Positions 54,780-64,000 of a stretch of 64,000 bases of DNA are shown here, in pieces. A model generated the notes under the pieces. The model was not told where the DNA came from. It saw only the letters and a list, made by a program, of their open reading frames with translations, and did no database searches. The stretch covers positions 42,198,559-42,262,558 of the forward strand of contig CM055822.1 of the NCBI GenBank assembly GCA_029582265.1, given 5' to 3'. The DNA comes from Zoroaster sp. YZ-2022 (lineage: Eukaryota > Echinodermata > Asteroidea > Forcipulatida > Zoroasteridae). Numbering within the stretch: the stretch's first letter is position 1; every line of letters starts with the position of its first letter. A program made the translations under genes and the position numbers.

Positions 54780-55850
54780 CCAACTTGAAGAAAAGGATGT
54801 CGTAACAGACGATTACCGCACCAGCTTAAAAATCTTACATAATCATCTAGGCAGTCAAGTGATGCGTCCATTTCAGACTGCCTTGAACTTATTACCCAAA
54901 CTTGCAAAAATGCGATTTGAATTTGCCATTTTCAATAACAATGTACTCGGCCATGTGTGACAGCAATGGATCGATACAGGTATCAATGGAAAGCTGAGGA
55001 GTTCCTCTTCTTTGGTACACTACATGTAAATTGTCAAACTAAATAACCTTGGCATATTAACGCCCTGAATTCGGATTACCTTTTTTTTGATACGCACTGT
55101 ATTTTGTGAAATTTGACTAAAGCCAAGGGTCATTGCATACCAAAATATTTGGCGTAAGGTATGTAAACTGCCTAACAAACCTCACCAGTAAAAGTAAAGT
55201 TTTCATATGGGATTACCATTTCTTGCAAGTTGCAAATCGTCTGTTGTAAGAAATCTAATTGAACCATAGTTTATCAATGTTTTAATTCCTGAGCTTGCAT
55301 GTGTGACCAGGCACTTTTGCACTGTCCTCATACATTATTCATGGTAAGTGATGGGTGACACCCATGTGCCCTAGGGTTGAGACACATGCCTCAGAGATAT
55401 CTTCGGGTTTAGACCATGAGTATACATGCTAGTGCAGTAGTGGCTGAGTTAAGGCTCTGAGAGAATTAAGGATTTAAAGTTAGTGTATTTCAGAGAATCT
55501 TGTTCTTTTCTTGCTGTGCTTTAATAAAACTGTAGACTTTGCATTTTCATTCTTAAAGTTTTGGGTTTCATATAATATTATACTATTAATCTGTAGATCT
55601 AGTGTGTTCTGCTTGAATGAAAAATACCAACGCACTTGTAATGTAAGCCAAGAACAGTCTGTCATTGCATGTGTATTACTAGACAATCTGAATTCCTCAG
55701 AATACTTGGTTTGTCAGGTATTTTACAAATCATATACCCCAAATATATGGCATGAAGTGTGACTTTAGTGTCACCCTTAAAGATAGGCACCATAACAATA
55801 GTTGATGTACAAAACAATCAATTTGAACTATTTCTAATCCTCTATAATCC
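54780..55850. other. No gene seen
   Basis: AT-rich sequence with no recognisable coding region or repeat. Confidence 0.4.
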
Positions 55851-55854
55851 TTAC

Positions 55855-56785
55855 TTGTTACTAGTCTGAGAACTTGGACTCACAAACTGGCATGAGCCAG
55901 TATAGAGTCCAAGGTCATACTGTACTAAAAATGCCTTGCCTCAAAAGTCCCAGGAAAGGACCAGTGGCAACACTGAAGCTGGTTCCTAGCAGCATGTAAG
56001 GAATGAACACTGTAGAAGATAATAATAGTTTAATACTATCCTTGTGTCCATACTTGTGTCCAAAATTGAGAAATTAGGCCATACATGGCTAAGAAATGAT
56101 AGAAAAATGGCAGTCAATCATCAATGTGTGCCATTTCTGAACTGTTGCTCTACTATTTTTGCCTAATTTCTCACTTTTGCAAGGGTATGGACACAGGGTT
56201 AGTATAATCTTTACTTGCTAATAGTATTAGGAACCAGTTTCAAAAACCAGCTTGAGCCAGTGTAGAGTCCAAGCCAATACTGTACAAAACATTATCTATT
56301 AGTACATAGCAAATGTCTCGCTCCAAAAGTCCCAGAAAATGACCAGTTGCAACATTGAAGATTGTTCCTAGTAACAAGTATGGATCATAGAAGGTAATAA
56401 TTATAATATCCTTGTGTTCCGACATGTGCAAAAAGTGAAAAAGTAGGTTCCAAATGGTGGAGCAATAGTGAAAAAATGCAATTTCTACATTTAACTGCTC
56501 CGCCATTTTGCATGTTTTGGGCCTAGATTTTCACTTTTTGAGCGGGTAAGAATAGTATTATTAGGCCTATCACCTTCTATGATCCTTAAAGGCCTACTTG
56601 CTCACAGGACACAGAAACCAGTGCCAAATGGTCATTTTCTGTGACTTGAAATTGAAGGCATTTGTGACTGATGTACTTATTACTACTTTACTAGAGTCAA
56701 GACAATTTTTGGTACAGTATTGACTTGGACTTCACTGGCTCATGCCAGTTTTTGAGTCCCAGTTGCTCAGATTAACTTAATAGAC
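55855..56785. repeat. Duplicated and inverted repeat unit
   Basis: 55855-56205 and 56206-56520 are diverged direct copies ('gagccagt.tagagtccaa', 'caaaagtccca..aa..gacc', 'ttcctag.a.ca.gta'). 56712-56770 is the reverse complement of 55862-55922 ('ggcatgagccagt' and 'ggactcacaaactgg'). The whole looks like a terminal-inverted-repeat element with an internal tandem duplication. Confidence 0.65.
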
Positions 56786-56789
56786 ACTT

Positions 56790-57255
56790 TTTATACAGTA
56801 CGACCATGCTCATGCCCGGTTCTGAGCCCGTAGTACTTGGACTAGTCACTAACGAATTGTAGGCCTAGCCTAACGTTAGTTTTTTTTTAGTAGGCCTATA
56901 GGCTATAGACTAGTCATGATAGTGCTAGTGGTAGGCTAGTGTAAAGTAAATCGTGATGATGTAGCCACATGTACCTTGAAAAGATGTTTACATAATTAAC
57001 ACCTGTTTAAATTACCCACCTTTTCCACAGCTTGAGCAAAAAATGGCGGCATTGCTCAAGTTGTGCCCGCAGTTGCTGCAAAAAACCATCCCACCGAAGT
57101 AAGAGGTTCAAAATGTCAAGCTTGAATGCCCGCGGTGGTCATGGTATATACGGCGGACGATACATACTGTACATGTACATATGTACATGTAAATATGTAC
57201 TACATGTAATTATGTACGTGTTCTGTCGGCCTTGTGAACCATGATGACTGGCTAC
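56790..57255. other. No gene seen
   Basis: Short 'aggcctat' and 'tagtcatg' motifs; 57160-57230 is rich in 'tgtacatgta' palindromes. Confidence 0.35.
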
Positions 57256-57260
57256 CAGTC

Positions 57261-57543
57261 ATTTGCTTTTGCTTTTGCCGTGGAGAATTTGCTTTTGCCG
57301 TAGAGAATTTGCTTTTGCCGTGGGTAATTTGCTTTTGCCGTGACGCTTTTGCTTTTGCCGTGGGTAATTTGCTTTTGCCGTGACGCTTTTGCTTTTGCCG
57401 TGGGGAATTTGCTTTTGCCGTGACGCTTTTGCTTTTGCCGTGACGCTTTTGCTTTTGCCGTGGGGAATTTGCTTTTGCCGTGACGCTTTTGCTTTTGCCG
57501 TGGGGAATTTGCTTTTGCCGTGACGCTTTTGCTTTTGCCGTGA
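57261..57543. repeat. 20-bp satellite 'ttgcttttgccgtgacgctt'
   Basis: About fourteen copies of a 20-bp unit in two versions, one with 'gacgctt' and one with 'ggggaat' or 'gggtaat', in partly alternating order, which suggests higher-order 40-bp expansion. Confidence 0.9.
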
Positions 57544-57559
57544 CAGTTGTGGGCCACCG

Positions 57560-59690
57560 TAGAAAAGCCTATAATTGGTTCAAGTTCCGAAGCTCTGTTT
57601 GAATTAAATGTTACCCCTAATATTGTCCTTGCAAAGTCATCTTTTCATTCGACAAAATCATTCAAATATTGTCAATTTGTTTAGTAATAACACCGAAAAT
57701 ATCGGTGCTGTTGTACGTGAAAAATAGAGCGGCCATTTTTTTCCCCATAGTGAACTTTGGGATTTTTCTGAAGTCGAGCTAAAGAAGTTCAGACTAAATG
57801 ACTATTTACGATATTTTACCTTGGGTTGAGATAATAAAACCTATGTTTACAACAAAACCTCTCTAAATGTGGAGAAAAGTAAATCATTGATATCTGCTAA
57901 GAGCCCCTATTGTTTAGCCACTGAAAGTGTGACTTCTATACAAGGGCGACATTAGGGTGGTGATTTTGAGGGGTCACATTGTTCAGTGCGCCGGGCCATG
58001 GGCTTTTCTGACTTTGAGACAAAAGAGGTTACTTGTTTAGTTAAATTTTTTGTTCCGTAGGTTTAAAAAGTCGGTTATTATTATTTGCCCTCTTTAAAAA
58101 AGAATGTTTAGGCGCTGATCCAGTGACTCACATGGAGAAATACGGAAAAGAAAAGTTGATTTTGCTGCATGTAGCGCAGCCAACGTTGACAATTACTCAC
58201 GGGCAAAATGTTATTTGAAAATATGAGATTTCGATTGTTTTAGACGGCTCCCTCTGCAGTTCGAGACCCGCCCATAACCTACCGTGTCATACAGTAAATC
58301 TTAATCAGACTTGCTTCAAGTCGTTTATTTCGTTACAGACCAATCCAGATTCGTCCCTATGCCCGCGACAATCCCTAGCAATGGTGAACTATCATAAAAC
58401 AAACTATCACACGTTTACTAACAAGCCTGGGATTTTGTTTTCATTCTCAGACCTGGGGAGGGACACATTGTGCCCCCTCCCCCTCTGTATTTTTTGGATT
58501 CAATAGCCAATTTTCATGAAACTTCGTAGGCATGTTCAGTTTGACGAGATCTATCCAATGAAGCCATGAAAACGTTCATAGGTTACCGTTAGCGGGCGCT
58601 ATACCCATTTTCGCTCATTTTCGCTCATTTTTTGTCAAAATAGTATTGTTCCATAACTTCCTTAATTTTTTTAATGTTTTCTTCTGTACAAGCAACAGTG
58701 TGATGACATTTAAATCACCGCTAGAGGGCGCAAAATTGGGGTCATTTTGTTCCAAAAACAAAATGTTTAAAGAGTTTGACCAAAAATGGGGATTTTTTTA
58801 ACCAAATGTACAATAAAGGTAGATATAATAACATACATGGTACTATTGATGACATAAATTTATTTATACATTGAGCAAAACATCAGGTTTTGTTTGGACA
58901 AAATATAAGTTATTGCATTTAAACGTAATGGCGGCCATAATTATTGGATTCCCAGAATGCATTGGAAGTGGTCATATGACTCAATATTGTCCAGTTCAAT
59001 GTTTGGAAGTTGACAACAAACCTCAAAACATATATTGAACGTTTAACAGTATCAAAAATCTAGTATTTTTAACAAAAAAAGTGGAAATTCAATTACACCT
59101 GTTCAAAATAAACGGTTACCACGAATCATTGAATTTTGCGTGAGGGGGTCCCAAAGAATAGTTATGAAAAGTCACAATTTTAGCGTGATCAGACAAAGCG
59201 TTCTGAAGATATTATAAAAACAAATGTCATGGGGGCACGCCAGGCCTGATAGGGTTAAATCATATACGCATTGCAGGTAATATTCATTTCGTCATAATTT
59301 TATATTAAAAGATATAAAAAATAGGCATGATTTTATAAATCAAACAAATCTATAGATTTGGTTTCTTCAAAAACAATATTTAAAATGAGTTGTTGGGAGC
59401 ATAATTATTTTGTAAAGTAACCAATCATCGTTGCAAAAATACAGGGTTCAGTAGTGACAACAAGGTCGAGGAAGCCCCCAGAGGACGAGATTGGTGCTTT
59501 CGCTGTTTTTCAACACGATAGTGAATGTAATATTTCTAGCTAATTTGATTGAATCCATCCTGTATGCGCAAATATATAAAGATAAAAACAATCATTATTC
59601 TGTCAAATTGCGCTGTATGCGACTACTATACCAACAATGTTTCCATGGGAGCTCGGCATGTTTCGGGAAAAATCGTGTATGAAATGGTGC
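57560..59690. other. No gene seen
   Basis: Intron-like or intergenic. The missing last exon of the upstream PAN paralogue should be here or further left, but I could not identify it. Confidence 0.4.
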
Positions 59691-59698
59691 TTACTTAC

Positions 59699-59874
59699 TC
59701 TCGACCAACGTAACCAACGACAGAGAAGTAATTTGTAGTCGTTGCCGAACTGAGGTCATTCCAGGGAGATGACATAAGGCGCTCCTTATTGAACCAGGTT
59801 AAGATGTCTGACTCGCTTCCATTGAATATCAACTCAACTTTGACCCCAGTGTTACCATACAGGGAAAGCTTCAC
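59699..59874 (-). CDS. Exon 4-type exon of a tandem paralogue of the PAN gene
   Basis: A 176-bp exon with acceptor ATGTTCAG and donor GTAAGT. Read in phase 0 it gives VKLSLYGNTGVKVELIFNG, then SESDILTWFNKERL and NYFSVVGYVGR without a stop. This is the segment expected directly after exon 3 (which ends in phase 0), but it sits upstream of exon 1 at 42.8 kb, so it must belong to a second copy of the gene whose 5' exons lie at higher coordinates. The intron on its upstream side shares a block with the first gene (59930-60375 versus 540-900), supporting tandem duplication. I could not find its exons 1-3 before the right edge, or its last exon to the left, so it may be a partial copy. Confidence 0.6.
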
Positions 59875-59929
59875 CTGAACATAGGTTAATATTTCTCTGT
59901 TAATAACGTTATTATTTGCTTGATAGAAA

Positions 59930-60375
59930 GGTACAAGTTCATTGTTAATTGTTAATATAATATACGAAAGCTAGCTTGATGTGAAGTTGGTTTTGATATA
60001 CCAATCACCCTGAACAATCTGTCTAAAGTGAAGCCCAATCCTGTCCTCGGGTCTTTGGAGTAGCTTTGTAAAACTCTCTGGAACGTGACGATTTCAATAT
60101 CCCAAAATCTTGGATATTTAAAGAGGTGCTTGTGGTCGATGGGGTTTTGGGGGTAACGTCTTATATACGGTTAATAACAAGAATATGATGTATAGTAGCA
60201 GTGGCAAAGTAAGGATGTCGCACCGGGACTAAGCCAAATCCTACACGAATTAACAATATTGTTGCGAAATTAACGCAATACTATTGAGAATAAATTGCCC
60301 CATTGTGCTTTTCGATCTGGTACGTGGATGGAACATGAGTGTGCAATATTTTCTGCAGTAAATAATTGCCATTAT
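59930..60375. repeat. Intron block shared with 540-900
   Basis: Second copy of the block at 540-900, in the same orientation, just upstream of the paralogous exon at 59699-59874. Divergence and small indels are evident, so the duplication is not recent. Confidence 0.55.
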
Positions 60376-60379
60376 CTTA

Positions 60380-61580
60380 TGAAGCTAATTTTTTTTAAAG
60401 TTGCCTATAGTGAGGTCAGTTAAGGAAGAAAATCACGATGATCGTGACACGGTGGACAAAAGTGCCAATACCCCTATGGGTGTACACTGTACAGGTTTTA
60501 AAAAAAATCCAATGCTCCTAAAAATGTGCATAACGTTATGGTCATGACGTAATTTTGCCGCCATTTCCCTACAAATAATCCAATATTCTAGTTTACTAGA
60601 CCTAGCTGGCTGATTTTGGTACTGAACTCAGATACCTATACACGGCTGTCATGAACCCACAAGAAATATTCAACCATTTTCTCTTTGGGGAAATTCTTCT
60701 CAAATTATGCGCAAATTATGTTGCAAACTACCCATCAGTGTCTTACCCAACTTGGAATGGAATTTCAAATTGGAAAAAAGAAATCACAGACCAGTTCATT
60801 CCAAATGGACTGTATACAAATTAGGAGGTGGAGCTAAATTTTGCCTTTTCCAAATCCTTATTTTATTTATGTAAAATCTGCATAGAAATTTGTGTTCTGG
60901 AAAATCAAACGTCAATGAAACCAAAACAATTTGTTGGCTAAAACATCTTCAAATATGGCAATTTGGCCAAATGAGATGTGGGTATTATAATGTACAGTAG
61001 TTCAATTTGAAACTAATTAAACAGTTTTAATAAATTTGTTGTTCTTTTTAATGCATATCATGCATTTTTGGTCTCATTCCCTCACCTCTCCTCTTCCTCC
61101 TTCAGCCCCTTCACCCTTCTTCCCTTTTCCCTTTCCATCCCAACCCATCCTATGGATGTCTGACTTGCCCTCCTTGGTCTCTTTTACATGATTCCATATG
61201 TATTTATTTATTTAAGATGTAGATTTTTGTCATGCACTGTGCTTTTATTCCATATTTTTTAGGTTTTACAAATAATTTTATGGAAGACTTTAAATGATTA
61301 ATGTTTGTTCTATTTTATGTGCAATTGAATTGAATTGGAAGTTTTAATAGGATCAATTTGAAAAAGTACTATTGGACACAATTATGACCAATTGGACACA
61401 ATTGGTTCCAACCGATTAATGCCAATTAAAAAAATAATAAAAAATTTGTAAATGTTGAAGTTGAATATATGAGAGCCCAAATTAATTCAAACATACATTT
61501 TTTCAGCGCAGAATTTAGGATTACCTACAGGCCTATATATGAATTCATTTAGTTGCAACTTTTCAGACAAACATAGAAAT
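60380..61580. other. No gene seen
   Basis: AT-rich. 61330-61430 has several 'aattggacacaatt' type phrases, also found at 63940-64000, so some dispersed repeat is present. Confidence 0.4.
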
Positions 61581-61585
61581 ATATA

Positions 61586-61813
61586 CATAACAGCAAAAGA
61601 AACGTCACCCCTAAAAATATTTATTATTTTCATTTTATAATTAATATAATTTGTTTAATGAAAAATATTATGAGTATGGAGTGTAACACGATCACAATGT
61701 GGCACATTTGGTTGACCTCAAAGTTCGTCATGCATGACGTCTGAGGACACATAAGCTAAACACGTTCTCAGACTTATCAAAATTTAGGGGGTGACGTTTC
61801 TTTTGCTGTTATG
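61586..61813. mobile_element. MITE of 228 bp, TA-flanked
   Basis: Inverted ends 'cataacagcaaaagaaacgt' plus 'caccccta' and the reverse complement at 61780-61813, about 30 bp with one indel. TA lies on both sides (61584-61585 and 61814-61815), which fits the Tc1/mariner superfamily. No coding capacity. Confidence 0.88.
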
Positions 61814-62170
61814 TATACATTGGCGGATCCAAGAGGTTTGGCTGAAGGTAGGAACATGTTTCTCCCTTTTTTATTGACGTGCATGTAAACTGACCATACA
61901 ATTTGTGTTCCTTCTTCCCTTTTTAGGTAGTGTGCCCCTCCCCTTCACATTATAAATAGATACAGGAGATTGACAAAATAAAACTATCAACTAAGTACAA
62001 CAAACAGACAAACAAACACGCTTGTAAGGCGAATAGACAGTCACTGAGTTCAGTCTAAAAAACGACGTATAGAATGTATGTCACAACGGCAGTTTTGTGA
62101 ATTATCTGTTTGCATGAAATACAGCGATTTAGCTGCAGCTGTCAGACAAGTGCAGTTTCTATTAAAAAAC

Positions 62171-62298
62171 AAACAAACAAACAAACAAACAAACACCCCA
62201 ACACCCCAACAAACACAAACAAACACAAACACAAACAAACAAACACACACAAACAAACAAACAAACACCCCAACAACCCAACACAAACAAATAATAAT
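62171..62298. repeat. AAAC microsatellite, left of the SINE
   Basis: 'acaaacaaacaaac' runs with 'caccccaacaccccaacaaa'. The same phrase is found right of the SINE. Confidence 0.85.
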
Positions 62299-62645
62299 AA
62301 TAATAATAATGTGTGGATTTATATAGCGCACGTATCCACCAACTAAGTGGTGCTCAAGGCGCATTATATTATTATCCCTGCTCATAAGGCTCATAAGGCT
62401 CATAAATCATTCCTGAAACCATCTCAGCTCCCTGGGGAGTATACAGCTCAATTGCTGCCATTTCTAGCGCATATAGAGCAACCAACTCTGCCTTCACAGG
62501 TACCCATTTAACCCCTGGGTGGAGAGAAGCAATTATGATTAAGTGTCTTGCTCAAGGACACAAGTGTCACGGCCGTGATTCGAACCCACATTATGTTGCT
62601 AACACCAGAACTTGAATCCGGTAAGCTAGACCGCTCGGCCACGAC
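62299..62645 (-). mobile_element. tRNA-derived SINE with a CR1/L2-type tail
   Basis: On the minus strand the head reads TGGCCGAGCGGTCTAGC (A box) and GTGGGTTCGAATCACG (B box) at tRNA spacing, so it came from a tRNA with a long variable arm, such as Leu or Ser. A central body with 'cttgagcaagacacttaatc' follows, then a tail 'gcgccttgagcaccac', 'ggtggatacgtgcgc' and (ATT)n. The tail matches the 3' end of the LINE at 5890, which would supply the reverse transcriptase. Confidence 0.8.
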
Positions 62646-62765
62646 AAACAAACACAAACAAACAAACAAACAAACAAACAAACACCCCAACACCCCAACA
62701 AACACAAACACACAAACAAACACAAACACACAAACAAACACAAACAAACAAACACAAACAAATCG
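62643..62765. repeat. AAAC microsatellite, right of the SINE
   Basis: Repeats 'caccccaacaccccaacaaa' and AAAC/ACAC runs seen on the left side. Confidence 0.85.
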
Positions 62766-62769
62766 TACC

Positions 62770-63615
62770 TTTGATTTTGGTAGTTTATTTGTGTCAAATG
62801 ACAAATTCAGAAAGGACCATTGAAGAGTGCGCGCGAGATAAGCATACAAAACAAGTACAGATTTAAAAACAGCGTTGCCAAGGGTCGCGCTTGGGGTTAT
62901 GCTCTCATGTCAAATTGTGTCTTTCAGTCAACGTGTTTTTTCAAGAACAACATATTTATAAATGAAAAACCTCCACCCCTCCTCGAAAAATATGGCTACG
63001 CCACTTTTGGTACATTTTGTAATTTTCACAAATGATATTGCAATATTTTAGAAAACACGTATTGGAAGTCGTTTGGGGGATAAATATTGCTGTCGTCATT
63101 ATTTTCATACCTTTAATAAACACATGTCTCACTGCAACAAGGTGATTGCAGTCAGGTTGATTCATTTTGATTAACTTAAACATATTAAACCGTAGTACAT
63201 ACATAAATTTCGCCGGAGACAGAGTCGTCAATTTAACAATGGTGCGCAATGGCAACAACTCATCAGAAGTCAAGCAGCAACAGTCAGTTGACCGTAAATC
63301 AATCAATTATACATCGTATTTTGACACCTGTAATTGCTGCTGTAATTGCTCCCTATACCAGGTAGCAGCGAGTGCATAATAATAAATATTGTCATCATTT
63401 AAGAAGTTATTGAAGCTACTGAGAAGCCTTGTCATATTTTCGTATACCTTTGCAATTCTATTCCTGACACTATTGGTCATCTCACAGTTTACATTAAAGT
63501 AATACTTGGTGTCATGTTTAAAAGCCTCATAGCATCAAACATCTCTTGAAATATTTCTGTCTGTAAATTACTATTATTTAAAGGCAGGCGTTACCATTTA
63601 CAATTTTCGCGTTAA
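62770..63615. other. No gene seen
   Basis: A 116-codon frame on the minus strand (62956-63306) has no recognisable features. Exons 1-3 of the upstream PAN paralogue were not found here. Confidence 0.35.
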
Positions 63616-63619
63616 AGAA

Positions 63620-63800
63620 GTTTGTGTTTGCGGATGTGTCCCCTGACATTTTCGCTATTTTGAACGCAATTTCCGACAAATGTTTTTCATCGGAACGTTG
63701 CAATTTTACTTGAGGAAAGTATAACAAATGTTTTAAAATGACACATTTATCAAAATAATCATGAGAACCATGGTTTTACAGTAAAGATATGCCTTAATGA
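63620..63800. repeat. Dispersed repeat, copy 3
   Basis: 'gacattttcgctattttgaa', 'tttttcatcggaacgttg', 'tggttttacagtaaagatat'. The closest match is to copy 2. Confidence 0.45.
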
Positions 63801-63804
63801 ATTA

Positions 63805-64000
63805 ATGGTCCCATGCAGACATCTTCATATGGCTCAATACATTGGACATCAAATTCAGTCTAATTAAAACCAATATTCCTTTAAATAAGTCCGACTGGGA
63901 TGAATTATTGAAAAATAGCAAATTGAAACTAATTTGAAAAAAGTTCCAACTGGAACCAATTGGAAAAAAATGTTCAATTGCACAAACGTATGTCCAATTG
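63805..64000. other. Right edge, no gene seen
   Basis: Ends in 'ccaactggaaccaattgg' repeats resembling 61370-61420. Confidence 0.35.

Noticed and set aside
62050..62849. Frames rich in KQTNKQTN or VCLFVCVC
   Set aside because: Translation of the AAAC microsatellite and SINE.

Overview
This is a window of an animal nuclear genome: AT-rich, with long introns, GT-AG spliced exons, microsatellites and a dense load of eukaryotic transposons. The set of Polinton, Penelope-like, CR1/L2, Rex1-like and L1-like LINEs, piggyBac, IS630/Tc1-type elements and a tRNA-derived SINE, plus a secreted PAN/apple-domain gene family, fits a marine invertebrate. I cannot tell echinoderm, hemichordate, amphioxus, mollusc and cnidarian apart from this sequence. 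No bacterial or organellar gene is present.

Host genes. One minus-strand gene can be traced through three phase-compatible exons: exon 1 (42454-42780, signal peptide and PAN/apple domain), exon 2 (25907-25991) and exon 3 (1607-1770). Its 3' exons lie beyond the left edge. A fourth-type exon at 59699-59874 belongs to an upstream tandem paralogue. Flanking intron sequence is shared between the two loci (540-900 and 59930-60375).

Region by region. 1-4000: intron sequence, a 16-bp tandem repeat and an inverted-repeat element carrying 150-bp tandem units. 4060-4560: the 3' end of an old Penelope-like element (PLE). 5890-7695: a 5'-truncated CR1/L2-type LINE. 8327-8681: a palindromic AT-rich element. 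8690-16061: a nested, inverted cluster of one PLE family, flanked by minisatellites whose unit looks like a polypyrimidine-CAG-GTATTT splice site. 16112-17275: an L1-like LINE 3' end. 17475-20445: a nearly full-length Rex1-like LINE. 20500-21870: a second CR1/L2-type LINE. 22-26 kb: mostly plain sequence, with tRNA-like relics and a foldback satellite.

26481-41758: a complete Polinton/Maverick of about 15.3 kb, with terminal inverted repeats, inserted into a GATGGT microsatellite in intron 1 of the host gene. It encodes protein-primed DNA polymerase B, integrase, packaging ATPase, major capsid protein and about ten smaller genes, including a tandem pair of unrecognised proteins that share an N-terminal motif. 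Nearly every gene is broken by single-base frameshifts, several of them at or beside homopolymers. I do not see a maturation protease. The two ends carry arrays of 25-bp repeats, most of which contain AGGTCAAAGGTCA.

46691-48774: an IS630/Tc1-like element with TA target duplication. 51209-54771: a piggyBac element with TTAA duplication and a nearly intact, spliced transposase. 55855-56785 and 57261-57543: local repeat structures. 61586-61813: a MITE. 62299-62645: a tRNA-derived SINE whose tail matches the CR1/L2-type LINE at 5890. The rest is unannotated, intron-like or intergenic sequence.
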